Below, one piece after another: positions 19,193 through 28,559 of a stretch of DNA of 64,000 nucleotides. Source of the DNA: Paenibacillus urinalis. Lineage in GTDB: Bacteria > Bacillota > Bacilli > Paenibacillales > Paenibacillaceae. The position numbers and the translations under genes are program-made. The stretch's first letter is position 1. Each line of letters begins with the position of its first letter. Under the pieces are notes generated by a model that did not search any database, was not told the DNA's origin, and was given only the letters and a program-made list of their open reading frames with translations. The stretch is taken from positions 2,113,501 to 2,177,500 of the forward strand of contig NZ_CP118108.1 of NCBI RefSeq assembly GCF_028747985.1, written 5' to 3'.

Positions 19193-19366
19193 ACATTTAT
19201 TAGAGTCTGTTCAAGAAAAAGATCTCACCGATGTATCGAAACGGACTTCCGTGCTAACAAAAAGGAACGTGGATCAAGCTGTTCAAGTTGCTGCATTTGT
19301 CACATGTTTGTTGGACCATGCATTTGAAAACATTCCATCATCCTATTCCCAGGGGAGGTACTTATC

Positions 19367-19627
19367 ATGGAAGTATTAAAAGTTTCAGCCAAGTCCAATC
19401 CGAATTCAGTCGCAGGTGCATTAGCCGGTGTTCTCAGAGAAAGAGGAAATGCTGAGTTACAGGCGATTGGAGCGGGAGCTCTTAATCAAGCGATAAAAGC
19501 AGTTGCCATTGCCCGGGGATTCGTGGCACCGAGCGGAGTTGATCTGATCTGTATTCCTGCCTTCACGGACATCGTCATTGATGGGGAGGATCGAACAGCC
19601 ATCAAACTAATTGTTGAGCCGAGATAG
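19367..19627 (+). CDS. spoVS: Stage V sporulation protein S
   Basis: This 86-residue SpoVS is an Alba-like small protein needed for sporulation beyond stage V in B. subtilis. The sequence is almost the family consensus (EVLKVSAKSNPNSVAGALAG, RGFVAPSGVDLICIPAFTDI). ATG 19367 follows AGGGGAGG. It is monocistronic, with its own promoter and terminator. Confidence 0.97.
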   Translation: MEVLKVSAKSNPNSVAGALAGVLRERGNAELQAIGAGALNQAIKAVAIARGFVAPSGVDLICIPAFTDIVIDGEDRTAIKLIVEPR

Positions 19628-19650
19628 CATGCTGATTCCTTACTCGTCTT

Positions 19651-19686
19651 AAAGCCTGTTTGCCATCGTTGCAAACAGGCTTTTTT
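19651..19686 (+). terminator. Terminator after spoVS
   Basis: AAAGCCTGTTTGC pairs with GCAAACAGGCTTT around a 7-base loop, with a T-run. Confidence 0.92.
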
Positions 19687-19797
19687 GCATTGCTTGCAGC
19701 ACGATGGATAGCTCAAGAAGAAATATATAGGTTGGTTACACTTCTAAATTGCATATATAGATAGGAAGTGTTTAATCCCGATCAAGGAGAGACGGTC

Positions 19798-20754
19798 ATG
19801 GTGAATACAATACCTGTGGTTGACATGCATTGCGACGTGCTCAGCAAAATCCAAATGAATGCAGAGCTTCAGTTCTTAAAAGGTCCCGGCCTTGATGTAA
19901 CTCAGCAGCGACTCGAAGAAGGCAATGTCATGCTTCAAACCTTTGCTATATATCTATCTGAGAAGCTGGGGAGTCTTCGATTTGAGCATATTATGAAGCA
20001 GATCGAGATTTACAATCAGCTCGGCTTGAAGCTGGTGCAGTCCAAAGAAGACATTTCATTTCTTCGGAAACATCTCAACAACATGAGAGGCGGACAATGG
20101 GGGCTTCTATCGCTTGAAGGTGTCGATGGGCTGGAAGGCAATCTTTATTATTTGGAGCTGTGCTACCGGCTAGGTGTTCGGTTTGTCGGTATTACATGGA
20201 ATCATGCCAATTGGGCAGCAGACGGCATCCTCGAAGCGAGAAATGGAGGTTTTACGAACAAAGGCAGATCCCTCCTTCACAGATGTAATGAGATTGGCAT
20301 GCTGATGGATGTATCCCATTTGTCCGAAGCTGGATTTTGGGAGCTAGCTGATACATCCGCCCAGCCTTTTATCGCGTCACATTCCAATGCACGAAGTGTT
20401 TGCCCGCATCCGAGAAATTTGACCAACGATCAGATTCGGGCTGTCGTCGCTTTGAATGGAAGAATTGGAATGACGTTCGTTCCATGGTTCGTCAAGGAGA
20501 AGGGACCTGTGAAGATCTCAGATCTATTGAAGCATATTGAACGAGTCTGTGAGCTTGGAGGAGAGAAGCATTTGATGTTTGGATCGGATTTTGATGGAAT
20601 TCATGAGTGGATACAGGGACTGGAGCATCCAGGAACATATCCTGAACTCGTAAACACGCTTCTGAAGCACTATCCCGAATCCGTCGTTCGAGGCTTCATG
20701 TATGACAATATTTTGTCATTTATGGAGGAAAACTTGAAGTCCAAGGAGCGTTGA
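19798..20754 (+). CDS. M19 membrane-dipeptidase family protein
   Basis: This 318-residue M19 (renal dipeptidase-like) metalloenzyme is a TIM-barrel dizinc peptidase cleaving dipeptides. Ligand motifs are DMHCD at the N terminus, the bridging acidic residue in LEGVDGLEG, SHSNAR, and GSDFDGI near the C terminus. There is no signal peptide, so it is probably cytoplasmic. ATG 19798 follows AAGGAGA; an in-frame start at 19768 lacks a ribosome site. Confidence 0.9.
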   Translation: MVNTIPVVDMHCDVLSKIQMNAELQFLKGPGLDVTQQRLEEGNVMLQTFAIYLSEKLGSLRFEHIMKQIEIYNQLGLKLVQSKEDISFLRKHLNNMRGGQWGLLSLEGVDGLEGNLYYLELCYRLGVRFVGITWNHANWAADGILEARNGGFTNKGRSLLHRCNEIGMLMDVSHLSEAGFWELADTSAQPFIASHSNARSVCPHPRNLTNDQIRAVVALNGRIGMTFVPWFVKEKGPVKISDLLKHIERVCELGGEKHLMFGSDFDGIHEWIQGLEHPGTYPELVNTLLKHYPESVVRGFMYDNILSFMEENLKSKER

Positions 20755-20762
20755 AGCGATTA

Positions 20763-20798
20763 AAGTCATCCGAAATGTCGGGATGGCTTTTCATTTTG
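20763..20798 (+). terminator. Terminator after the dipeptidase gene
   Basis: AAGTCATCC (20763-20771) pairs with GGATGGCTT (20781-20789, one G-T pair), followed by T-rich sequence. A TATAAT box at 20812-20817 just downstream may serve the next gene. Confidence 0.7.
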
Positions 20799-20863
20799 TT
20801 CTTAATATGGGTATAATAATGGATGGAGTATTACAGATAGAGAGACAAGGAGTGTTAGTAAAC

Positions 20864-21436
20864 ATGAGTAAAACTGTACCTGTAGGCGTATCAGCACGCC
20901 ACATCCATTTGACGCAAGAGCACGTTGAGGTGCTGTTTGGCGCTGGATACCAATTGACTGAATTTAAACCGTTGTCCCAACCTGGACAATTTGCTGCAAA
21001 TGAGACTGTTGCCGTAATCGGCACAAAAGGTCAATTCGATAAAGTGCGTATTCTTGGACCGGCTCGTCCTGCGAGCCAGCTTGAGATTTCCCGCACAGAT
21101 TCCTTTGCGATCGGTATTAAAGCACCTGTTCGTGAATCAGGCTCCATTGATGGAACACCTGGAGTGACATTGAAAGGACCGGCAGGCGAGGTTACCCTTG
21201 AAGAGGGCGTAATTGTTGCGGCCAGACACATTCATTTCCATACTTCCGATGCAGAGAAATGGAATATTAGAGACAAAGAAATGCTGAAGGTTCGTCTCGG
21301 TGGCGAACGCGGTTTGGTACTTGAAAATGTCATCGCCCGTGTATCTGATTCCTTCGCACTGGATATGCACATTGATACCGATGAGGCGAATGCCTCTGGA
21401 GCTAAAACTGGCGACGTAGCTGAAATTATCGACTAA
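20864..21436 (+). CDS. PduL-type phosphate propanoyltransferase
   Basis: This 190-residue PduL-family acyltransferase moves acyl groups between CoA and phosphate (propanoyl or acetyl). Two beta-barrel halves each carry zinc-binding histidines: SARHIHLTQEH near residue 10 and AARHIHFHTSDAE near residue 120. ATG 20864 follows AAGGAGTG; GTG 20852 is an alternative. No microcompartment or propanediol genes are nearby, so it probably serves general acyl-phosphate metabolism. Confidence 0.9.
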   Translation: MSKTVPVGVSARHIHLTQEHVEVLFGAGYQLTEFKPLSQPGQFAANETVAVIGTKGQFDKVRILGPARPASQLEISRTDSFAIGIKAPVRESGSIDGTPGVTLKGPAGEVTLEEGVIVAARHIHFHTSDAEKWNIRDKEMLKVRLGGERGLVLENVIARVSDSFALDMHIDTDEANASGAKTGDVAEIID

Positions 21437-21460
21437 TAGTTAATTAAACGATGGTCCTAT

Positions 21461-21511
21461 GAGGGTTGTTCACTTTGGCGCTTTTTACCAAAGGGACAAC
21501 CCTCATTTTCT
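21461..21511 (+). terminator. Two-part hairpin terminator after pduL
   Basis: The outer arms GAGGGTTGT/ACAACCCTC and inner arms CTTTGG/CCAAAG stack into one long hairpin, followed by ATTTTCTT. Confidence 0.85.
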
Positions 21512-21675
21512 TATAAGATTGAACCGATTATACAACACCTTAAGAGAAGGATTGTGGATATGCAGAATAAAGCATGTTATAATTTGGTGTAATGCCTTTT
21601 TTGTTAGCGGAGGCACTTGTGTTTCAATCATTGATGCTTATCATTGTGAATAGATTCAGCGTAAGGAGTGACCGT

Positions 21676-23235
21676 GTGACCATGGCGAAAGAGAAGAAAG
21701 ATTACTCCAAATATTTTGATTTTTCGGATGCGAAAGTCATTTCGGAAGATGAGTTTGGCAAGAAAATCCGGATTCGTGGACGGGAGATCAATATCATTTC
21801 GGAGCCTGACCATAGACGTGAGAAGCAACGGGGTAAGGAAGACATTCAGGTCATTTATGAGAGCGCAGTTCCCGAAGAGATGAGAACGATCGGCAAAGGG
21901 AAGCATTATCTTGTATATACCTATGGCTGTCAAATGAATGAGCACGACTCAGAAACGATCAAGGGTATTCTGGAGGAAATGGGCTACCAGCCAACAGAGG
22001 ATCGCAAAGAGGCGGATATTATTCTGCTCAATACCTGTGCCATTCGTGAGAATGCAGAAGATAAAGTGTTCGGAGAGCTTGGTCATTTGAAGCATTTGAA
22101 GACGGAGAAACCGGACCTTCTGCTCGGCGTTTGCGGCTGTATGTCTCAGGAGGAAACTGTAGTCAATCGAATTCTCCAAAAGCATGGTTTCGTAGACATG
22201 ATCTTTGGTACTCATAATATTCACAGACTGCCTCACCTTATTAATGAAGCCTTCTTCAGTAAAGAGATGGTGGTAGAAGTCTGGTCCAAAGAAGGCGATA
22301 TTATTGAGAACATGCCGAAGAAACGTCAAGGGATGCGGGCATGGGTCAACATTATGTACGGCTGTGACAAATTCTGTACATACTGTATCGTACCATTTAC
22401 GCGTGGTAAGGAGCGGAGCCGCCGTCCGGAGGATGTTATAGCTGAAGTTCGGGATCTTGCTCGTCAAGGCTTCAAGGAGATAACACTGCTCGGTCAAAAC
22501 GTGAACGCTTACGGTAAAGACTTCACGGATATCAAGTACGGCTTCGGTGATCTCATGGATGAGATTCGCAAGATTGATATTCCACGGGTCAGATTCACGA
22601 CTTCACATCCACGTGATTTCGACGATCATCTGATCGAGGTACTGGCTAAGGGCGGTAACTTGGTAGAACATATCCATTTGCCGGTTCAGTCCGGCAGTAC
22701 GGCAGTTCTGAAGAAAATGAGCCGCAAGTATACAAGAGAGCGTTATTTGGAGCTCGCAAGCAAAATTAAACAAACGATTCCTAACGCCGTGCTTACTACG
22801 GATATTATTGTGGGCTTCCCGGGCGAGACGGATGAGCAATTCGAAGAAACGCTGTCACTCGTTCGTGAAGTTGGATATGATTTTGCCTATACCTTCATTT
22901 ATTCTCCACGTGAGGGAACACCTGCGGCAGTCATGGAAGACAATGTTCCGATGGAGGTTAAGAAGGAACGGCTGCAGCGTCTGAACAAAGCGGTTCAGGA
23001 GTACAGCTATGAGGCCCACGAGCGGATGAAGGGACAAGTCGTCGAGGTTCTGGTTGAGGGTGAGAGTAAGAACAATGAAGCCGTGCTCTCAGGGCGTACA
23101 CGAGGCAACAAGCTGGTTCACTTCGAAGGATCCAAGGATTTGATCGGTACCTTCGTACAGGTTGAAATTACAGACGCTAAATCATGGTATATTAAAGGTG
23201 AACTCGTGTCTCTGCCTCAAGCAGCGAACCAGTAA
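21676..23235 (+). CDS. miaB: tRNA-2-methylthio-N6-dimethylallyladenosine synthase MiaB
   Basis: This 519-residue radical-SAM methylthiotransferase makes ms2i6A37 in tRNA. The N-terminal domain supplies three cluster cysteines ([29 protein letters not shown]). The radical SAM motif CDKFCTYC follows near residue 230, and a TRAM domain closes the protein ([14 protein letters not shown]). GTG 21676 is seven bases after AAGGAG; ATG 21682 is also possible. The upstream frame to 21592 has no ribosome site. Confidence 0.96.
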   Translation: MTMAKEKKDYSKYFDFSDAKVISEDEFGKKIRIRGREINIISEPDHRREKQRGKEDIQVIYESAVPEEMRTIGKGKHYLVYTYGCQMNEHDSETIKGILEEMGYQPTEDRKEADIILLNTCAIRENAEDKVFGELGHLKHLKTEKPDLLLGVCGCMSQEETVVNRILQKHGFVDMIFGTHNIHRLPHLINEAFFSKEMVVEVWSKEGDIIENMPKKRQGMRAWVNIMYGCDKFCTYCIVPFTRGKERSRRPEDVIAEVRDLARQGFKEITLLGQNVNAYGKDFTDIKYGFGDLMDEIRKIDIPRVRFTTSHPRDFDDHLIEVLAKGGNLVEHIHLPVQSGSTAVLKKMSRKYTRERYLELASKIKQTIPNAVLTTDIIVGFPGETDEQFEETLSLVREVGYDFAYTFIYSPREGTPAAVMEDNVPMEVKKERLQRLNKAVQEYSYEAHERMKGQVVEVLVEGESKNNEAVLSGRTRGNKLVHFEGSKDLIGTFVQVEITDAKSWYIKGELVSLPQAANQ

Positions 23236-23302
23236 CCACACACCAACAGACAGCATGACATTGCAGGGTGAGAAATTCAAATCAAGAATGGAGCGATCAT
23301 TC

Positions 23303-23752
23303 ATGGCAGAGGATAGTGTAAAAGTCAATCAATATGGTATGCCTTCATTTAATGCGCGAGATCTCATTATACGCGATGATATTATGGTAAAGGCAAAAGA
23401 ACTGGCCGATTTGATCGGCACTAGCGAAGAAGTACAGCACTTTAAACAGGCGGAACTTAAGATTCGTGAGCATGAACGGGTTCAAGGTCTGATTCAGAAG
23501 ATGAAGAAAAAGCAAAAGGAAATCGTCGCGTTCGAATCGTTTCAAAATAAAGAAATGGTTGAAAAAATTGAACGAGAAATCGAGGAGCTTCAGGACCAAA
23601 TTGACAATATTCCTCTGGTAACGGAATTTCAGCAAAGTCAGAGTGATATCAATTATTTGCTGCAGCTTGTCATTTCAGTAATACATGATACCGTGTCGGA
23701 GAAAGTAAATGTCGAGACGGGTGCGGAGGCTCCTCCGTCAAGATGTGACTAA
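23303..23752 (+). CDS. ricA: RicA/YmcA-type regulator (YlbF/YmcA family)
   Basis: This 149-residue helical protein follows miaB, as B. subtilis ymcA (ricA) does. RicA with RicF and RicT forms an Fe-S complex that promotes RNase Y-dependent mRNA processing, competence and biofilm formation. The sequence is a long amphipathic coil (MKKKQKEIVAFESFQNKEMV) with its only cysteine near the C terminus (SRCD), where RicA carries a cluster-related cysteine. RNase Y lies 5 kb upstream. ATG 23303 has only a modest GGAG site; ATG 23288 is in frame. Confidence 0.85.
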   Translation: MAEDSVKVNQYGMPSFNARDLIIRDDIMVKAKELADLIGTSEEVQHFKQAELKIREHERVQGLIQKMKKKQKEIVAFESFQNKEMVEKIEREIEELQDQIDNIPLVTEFQQSQSDINYLLQLVISVIHDTVSEKVNVETGAEAPPSRCD

Positions 23753-23756
23753 AGAC

Positions 23757-23793
23757 AAGAGTGCGGAATTTAAACATTTCCGCGCTCTTTTTA
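23757..23793 (+). terminator. Terminator after ricA
   Basis: AAGAGTGCGGAA pairs with TTCCGCGCTCTT around a 9-base loop, followed by a T-run. The B. subtilis-like gene order ends here: cotE and mutS do not follow. Confidence 0.9.
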
Positions 23794-23892
23794 GTGTGAT
23801 CACAAGTACCACAGGGAACCAATCCATCATTAAATAGTAGTATTATGAAATGAATTCAGGGAATTATAATTTTACATCTAGGGGGGACATCT

Positions 23893-24297
23893 ATGAATAT
23901 GGTAGAAGAAATGATCAAGGATGCTGATGAACGCTTTTGGGGACTACTCGGGTGCAGGCTCATCGGTGTAACAGAGGATGAAATTACAATAGCGGTAACG
24001 GCAGGAAAGAAGCATACGAATTCAATGGGAATCATCCACGGCGGAGTATTATCCTCATTAATGGATCAAGCGATGGGAATGGCTGCCGTTCATGCCAAGC
24101 AGCTGGATCACTGTGTCACAACCAACCTAAATGTTCACTATCTTGCTCCAATGCGAGAAGGGGAATTAATCGTGACAGCTAAAGTTATTCATGAAGCAGG
24201 TAGGAGTCTGACCACTACTGCAGAAGTGAGAAATGCCGATGGAGTGATCGGGTGTATGGCAACCGCCTCTTTCCGTTTAGTTATCCCTAAGAAATAG
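23893..24297 (+). CDS. PaaI-family hotdog thioesterase
   Basis: This 134-residue hotdog-fold acyl-CoA thioesterase has the helix segment NSMGIIHGGVLSSLMDQAMG carrying the family HGG motif and an acidic catalytic-position residue, and a C-terminal strand (GRSLTTTAEVRNADG). Substrate cannot be told from sequence. ATG 23893 follows AGGGGGG. Confidence 0.88.
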   Translation: MNMVEEMIKDADERFWGLLGCRLIGVTEDEITIAVTAGKKHTNSMGIIHGGVLSSLMDQAMGMAAVHAKQLDHCVTTNLNVHYLAPMREGELIVTAKVIHEAGRSLTTTAEVRNADGVIGCMATASFRLVIPKK

Positions 24298-24342
24298 AAT
24301 GATCAGCATGTAAATCTATATCGCAATAGCTTCTGGGTAAGG

Positions 24343-24370
24343 TTGACAAACAGTATCATGATGTCATAAT
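24343..24370 (+). promoter_or_regulatory. Promoter of the NAD-salvage operon with overlapping palindrome
   Basis: TTGACA (24343-24348), a 16-base spacer and CATAAT (24365-24370) form a good SigA promoter. The imperfect palindrome ATCATGA-TG-TCATAAT (24355-24370) overlaps the -10. It is the natural place for an autoregulatory operator of the NrtR-like product, but it does not match any operator I know. Confidence 0.6.
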
Positions 24371-24406
24371 GAAAATATCAAAATGAAATCATAGCGGTGA
24401 TAATCC

Positions 24407-25207
24407 ATGAATGAAGAACGATATCAGATAGAACATGACGAAGATCGATCCGTACCCGCTGGTCAGAAGAAGAAATATCGCACACCGGATGGTGTACCAG
24501 CAGATATTGTGATGTTTACCCTTACGAAGCGAGAACGCAAGACTGTAACCAAGACATTACCCATCCGTGAATTGAAAGTAATGCTGATTAAGCGTAAATC
24601 TTGGCCTTTCGCAGGTAAGTGGGCTTTGCCGGGTGGTTTTTGCCAGGAGAACGAATCAATTTATGATGCTGCCAAGCGAGAGCTGATGGAAGAAACCGGG
24701 GTCGATGGCGGTCACCTCGAGTATTTGGGTGTATACAGCCAGCCGGGCCGGGATCCGCGTGGGTGGATCATCTCCCATGCTTTTTTTGCGCTTGTTGAGG
24801 AATGGATGCTGGAGCATAGACAAGCGGCAGATGATGCAGAGGATGTTGGCTTATTTACGATTCGGGAAGCGTTAAATGAATTGGAGCTCGGATTTGATCA
24901 TAGAACGATTATTGAAGATGCCTACAAAAGAATTCAGCAGCAAATGCTGCAAACGACGATCGCCAGACAGTTTCTGCCCCAGCACTTCACATTAAGCGAA
25001 CTATATCAGGTTATCCAAAGCGTAGTACCCGATTTTGAAGAGCCTAATTTTATTCGTAAAATTACATCAACTCGAAGCCGTCAGGGGATAATTGAAGATG
25101 TCAGGGATGAAGAAGGAAACCCGGTCAGTTCTAATCAATATTCTCAGCGCCCAGCACAGCTGTACCGCTTCACAGAACTTGTGCCGAGATTATCTATTTA
25201 TACTTGA
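24407..25207 (+). CDS. nrtR: NrtR-like Nudix protein with winged-helix domain
   Basis: This 266-residue protein has an N-terminal Nudix domain (residues about 15-180) and a C-terminal winged helix (FTLSELYQVIQSVVPDFEEP ... AQLYRFTE). That layout defines NrtR, the ADP-ribose-sensing repressor of NAD metabolism. The Nudix box is complete (G-x5-E-x7-RELMEETGV), so hydrolase activity may persist; many NrtR proteins have degenerate boxes. It heads an operon with pncA and pncB, which strongly supports a role in NAD salvage control. Regulation is inferred, not shown. Confidence 0.82.
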   Translation: MNEERYQIEHDEDRSVPAGQKKKYRTPDGVPADIVMFTLTKRERKTVTKTLPIRELKVMLIKRKSWPFAGKWALPGGFCQENESIYDAAKRELMEETGVDGGHLEYLGVYSQPGRDPRGWIISHAFFALVEEWMLEHRQAADDAEDVGLFTIREALNELELGFDHRTIIEDAYKRIQQQMLQTTIARQFLPQHFTLSELYQVIQSVVPDFEEPNFIRKITSTRSRQGIIEDVRDEEGNPVSSNQYSQRPAQLYRFTELVPRLSIYT

Positions 25208-25227
25208 TTATCTAAGGAGTGAAGAAT

Positions 25228-25791
25228 GTGAGAGCTCTGATCGTTATTGATTATACGAAGGATTTTGTGGATGGGAAGCTTCCTGTTGGAGAACCCGGGA
25301 TTGCGATTGAACAAGCTGTTGTGCAAATAACGAAACAATTTATACAGAATCAAGACCTGGTTGTAATGGCTGTTGATCTGCATGAAGAGAATGATCCTTA
25401 CCATCCGGAGACGAAGCTGTTTCCCCCTCATAACTTGCGGGATACAGAAGGAAGACAACTCTATGGAGAGCTTGCGGCGGTCTATGAAGCGAACAAGAGC
25501 TCGATCTATTGGATGGACAAGACAAGATACAGTGCATTTGTCGGTACCGATCTTGAACTGAAGCTGCGCGAGCGTGGTATTACAGAGGTTCACTTGATTG
25601 GGGTGTGCACCGATATTTGTGTGCTTCATACAGCAGTAGACGCCTACAACAAAGGCTTTTCGATTACGATATACGATGATGCAGTAGCTAGCTTTAATGA
25701 GGCAGGACATGTTTGGGCGCTGGGTCATTTCAAAGGCAGCCTCGGGGCTGATGTATTCACATTTAACAATAAAGAGGACACAAACCTCTAA
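25228..25791 (+). CDS. pncA: Nicotinamidase
   Basis: This 187-residue isochorismatase-fold hydrolase converts nicotinamide to nicotinate. The catalytic triad is visible: Asp in IDYTKDF, Lys in MDKTRYSAF and Cys in GVCTDICV; metal-binding His/Asp lie in VDLHEENDPYH. GTG 25228 is chosen because TAAGGAGTGA precedes it at good spacing; GTG 25219 lies inside that ribosome site. It starts 20 bases after the NrtR-like stop. Confidence 0.93.
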   Translation: MRALIVIDYTKDFVDGKLPVGEPGIAIEQAVVQITKQFIQNQDLVVMAVDLHEENDPYHPETKLFPPHNLRDTEGRQLYGELAAVYEANKSSIYWMDKTRYSAFVGTDLELKLRERGITEVHLIGVCTDICVLHTAVDAYNKGFSITIYDDAVASFNEAGHVWALGHFKGSLGADVFTFNNKEDTNL

Positions 25792-25843
25792 CCATATGAA
25801 TTTGTTTTGGCTTTTTTTTATCGGCCTTGAGAGGATGAGTTAG

Positions 25844-27289
25844 ATGCAAACGATTAGCCTGGCTTTACATACGGACAAATATCAAATTAATATGATGTAC
25901 GCTCATTGGGTGAATGGGACACACAAGCGCAAAGCGGTATTCGAAGCCTATTTTCGCAAGCTTCCGTTTAAGAACGGGTATGCCGTGTTTGCCGGCCTGG
26001 AGCGGATAGTGCATTATATTAGCAATCTTCGCTTTACGATGGAGGATATTAAATATTTGTCCAGCCAGGAAGAGAATTATGACCCTGCTTTCTTGGAGGA
26101 GCTGCTTCAATTTTCATTCCAGGGTACGATCTATTCCATGAAAGAAGGAGCCATGGTATTTCCGGATGAGCCGCTGATTCGCGTCGAAGGAAACATTATG
26201 GAAACACAGCTGGTAGAGACTGCCATTTTGAATTTTATGAATTATCAGACTCTGATTGCAACCAAAGCATCGAGAATCAAGCAAGTATCTGGAAATGATG
26301 CGCTGCTCGAATTTGGGACGAGGCGTGCTCAGGAGGCCGACGCAGCGATATGGGGAGCACGTGCGGCTTATGTTGCTGGATTTGATGCGACCTCCAATAT
26401 GCTGGCAGGGGAACAGTTCGGTATTCCGACGGCAGGCACACATGCACACTCCTGGGTGCAGAGCTTTGAGACAGAGCAGGAGGCTTTTGACGCCTATGCC
26501 AAAGTGATGCCTGATCAGGTCACTCTGCTGGTTGATACATTTGATACCTTGGGAAGCGGTGTTCCGCATGCCATCGCTACGGCCAAAATGCTGGAAGCCC
26601 AAGGTAAGAAGATGAATGCGATCAGACTCGACAGCGGAGATTTGGCTTATCTGTCCATTCAGGCACGCAAGATGCTGGACGATGCAGGTCTGCCATACGT
26701 TAGAATCGTCGCTTCCAATGACCTGGATGAGCATACGATCTTCAATTTGAAGGCACAGGGTGCCAGAATTGATACGTGGGGTGTGGGGACTCAATTAATT
26801 ACTGCTGCTGATCAGCCTTCCCTAGGTGGGGTGTATAAGCTTGTCGAACGCGAAATGAACGGAAAGATGGAGCCAACCATTAAAATCTCGGCCAATCCCG
26901 AAAAGGTGACAACACCAGGGAAGAAAGAGGTTTACCGTTTAATTGATCCGGAGACGAATAAAGCGATCGCAGATTATATTTCCTATCCTGATGATGATCA
27001 GCCGAAAGACCAGCAAGCGCTGGAGCTGTTTAATCCGGTTCACCCGTACATTAAGAAAAAGGTGAAAAAGTATAATGCGGTTAATATGCTTGAACCTATA
27101 TTCATAAATGGACGGCGAGTGTACGAGCTCCCAACCTTGGAGGAGATCAGAGCTTATCATCAGGAGCAGAAGGAAATGTTCTGGCCGGAATATTTAAGAA
27201 AATTAAATCCAGAAATTTATCGGGTTCATATCAGCCCTGCAGCATGGAATTTGAAGCAAAAAATGCTGGCGGAATATATACAGTCGTAA
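25844..27289 (+). CDS. pncB: Nicotinate phosphoribosyltransferase
   Basis: This 481-residue NAPRTase adds PRPP to nicotinate, the step after PncA. Family stretches include TDKYQINMMYAHW at the N terminus, EFGTRRAQEADAAIWGARAA (phosphate/nicotinate site), AHSWVQSF, LVDTFDTLGSGV, IRLDSGDLAYL and WGVGTQLITA. ATG 25844 is 52 bases after pncA; a pyrimidine-rich stretch lies between them. Same operon as pncA by spacing. Confidence 0.96.
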   Translation: MQTISLALHTDKYQINMMYAHWVNGTHKRKAVFEAYFRKLPFKNGYAVFAGLERIVHYISNLRFTMEDIKYLSSQEENYDPAFLEELLQFSFQGTIYSMKEGAMVFPDEPLIRVEGNIMETQLVETAILNFMNYQTLIATKASRIKQVSGNDALLEFGTRRAQEADAAIWGARAAYVAGFDATSNMLAGEQFGIPTAGTHAHSWVQSFETEQEAFDAYAKVMPDQVTLLVDTFDTLGSGVPHAIATAKMLEAQGKKMNAIRLDSGDLAYLSIQARKMLDDAGLPYVRIVASNDLDEHTIFNLKAQGARIDTWGVGTQLITAADQPSLGGVYKLVEREMNGKMEPTIKISANPEKVTTPGKKEVYRLIDPETNKAIADYISYPDDDQPKDQQALELFNPVHPYIKKKVKKYNAVNMLEPIFINGRRVYELPTLEEIRAYHQEQKEMFWPEYLRKLNPEIYRVHISPAAWNLKQKMLAEYIQS

Positions 27290-27309
27290 TGCTATATCTA
27301 TTTTAATAG

Positions 27310-27357
27310 AACGCCTTCTCAGCCTAGATTATATTAGGGTATGGGAAGGTGTTTTGA
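27310..27357 (+). terminator. Terminator after pncB
   Basis: AACGCCTTC pairs with GAAGGTGTT around a 26-base loop, then TTGATT. The stem is moderate and includes one G-T pair. Confidence 0.6.
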
Positions 27358-27434
27358 TTCGTTCGGCTAATATAGGGTAGTAGATTAAATTGATCTATTT
27401 TTAATGGATGACAATTTAGGAAGGGGACCTGGCA

Positions 27435-28457
27435 ATGAACAATATAGATAACCACACTCCGTTTAAAGCTTACATGGTGCGCAATGATGAGAAAGGCTTC
27501 AGAGCAGGAATTGAGGAGCTGACTCTTTCAGAGCTGCCGGATGAAGCAGTAACAATACAGGTGGAGTATTCCAGTGTGAACTATAAAGATGGTTTGGCAA
27601 GTACAGAGAATGGAAAAGTGGTGAGATCTTATCCGATTATTCCTGGGATAGATCTTGCAGGTACTGTTATATCATCTGCTGATGATCGCTTCAAGCAGGG
27701 AGATAAAGTATTAGCGACCGGATATGGGCTGGGTGTACAGCAGGACGGTGGTTATAGTCCTTATGCGAAGCTGCCGGCAGACTGGTTAATTCCGCTTCCG
27801 GATGGACTGACAACGAAGGAAGCCATGTCTATAGGTACGGCAGGATTTACGGCGGCCATGTCTGTGGAGGCACTGCTGCAAGCGGGGGTTACAACAGAAA
27901 TGGGCCCTATTCTCGTTGCGGGTGCGAGCGGTGGTGTAGGTTCGATGGCAATCTCCATCTTGGCTCAGCTTGGATTTGATGTTATTGCAAGTACAGGGAA
28001 GAAGGATGCCGAAGAACAGCTTCTTCAACAACTTGGTGCACAGGAAGTGATTACAAGAGAGGACGCTTATCAAAAAGGTAAAGGTGCATTGTCCCCTGAG
28101 CGATTCGCCGGCGTCATCGATCCGGTTGGGGGATCTGCCCTGAATGCTGTACTCGCATCAGTTAAATATGGAGGCGCTGTGGCCATATCAGGCATGACCG
28201 GAGGGAACGCGTTTGAATCAACGGTATTTCCGTTTATCTTGAGAGGTGTATCACTGGTTGGAATTGATTCCGTATACTGTCTCCGGGATAGAAGACTGAA
28301 GCTGTGGAGACTGCTGGGTAAGGAATGGAAGCCGGAGACTGCACTTGTCCAAGGCGTAAACGAAATTTTCCTTGAAGAGCTGCCACAAACTTTGTCACGG
28401 ATTCTCGAAGGCAGAGCTGTAGGCAGATCTGTTGTGAGACTGAATGAAGCTAAGTAG
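27435..28457 (+). CDS. YhdH/AcuI-type quinone oxidoreductase (acrylyl-CoA reductase family)
   Basis: This 340-residue zinc-free MDR-superfamily oxidoreductase has SSVNYKDGLA (the YhdH-family N-terminal signature), PGIDLAGTV, the nucleotide-binding GASGGVGSMAISILAQLG, and a C-terminal GRAVGRSVV. Family members reduce acrylyl-CoA or quinones with NADPH. ATG 27435 follows AGGAAGGGG. It stands alone between terminators. Confidence 0.9.
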   Translation: MNNIDNHTPFKAYMVRNDEKGFRAGIEELTLSELPDEAVTIQVEYSSVNYKDGLASTENGKVVRSYPIIPGIDLAGTVISSADDRFKQGDKVLATGYGLGVQQDGGYSPYAKLPADWLIPLPDGLTTKEAMSIGTAGFTAAMSVEALLQAGVTTEMGPILVAGASGGVGSMAISILAQLGFDVIASTGKKDAEEQLLQQLGAQEVITREDAYQKGKGALSPERFAGVIDPVGGSALNAVLASVKYGGAVAISGMTGGNAFESTVFPFILRGVSLVGIDSVYCLRDRRLKLWRLLGKEWKPETALVQGVNEIFLEELPQTLSRILEGRAVGRSVVRLNEAK

Positions 28458-28483
28458 CTGATAATAAAACTATAACGTTAAAA

Positions 28484-28523
28484 AAACAGGATCGCTCATT
28501 GTATATGATCAGCGATCCTGTTT
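28484..28523. terminator. Bidirectional terminator between yhdH-like and moaB
   Basis: AAACAGGATCGCT pairs with AGCGATCCTGTTT. A-run on the left and T-run on the right suit both converging transcripts. Confidence 0.88.
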
Positions 28524-28559
28524 GCTGTGAATCTACATAGATTACGAGTCTGTCTGCTG

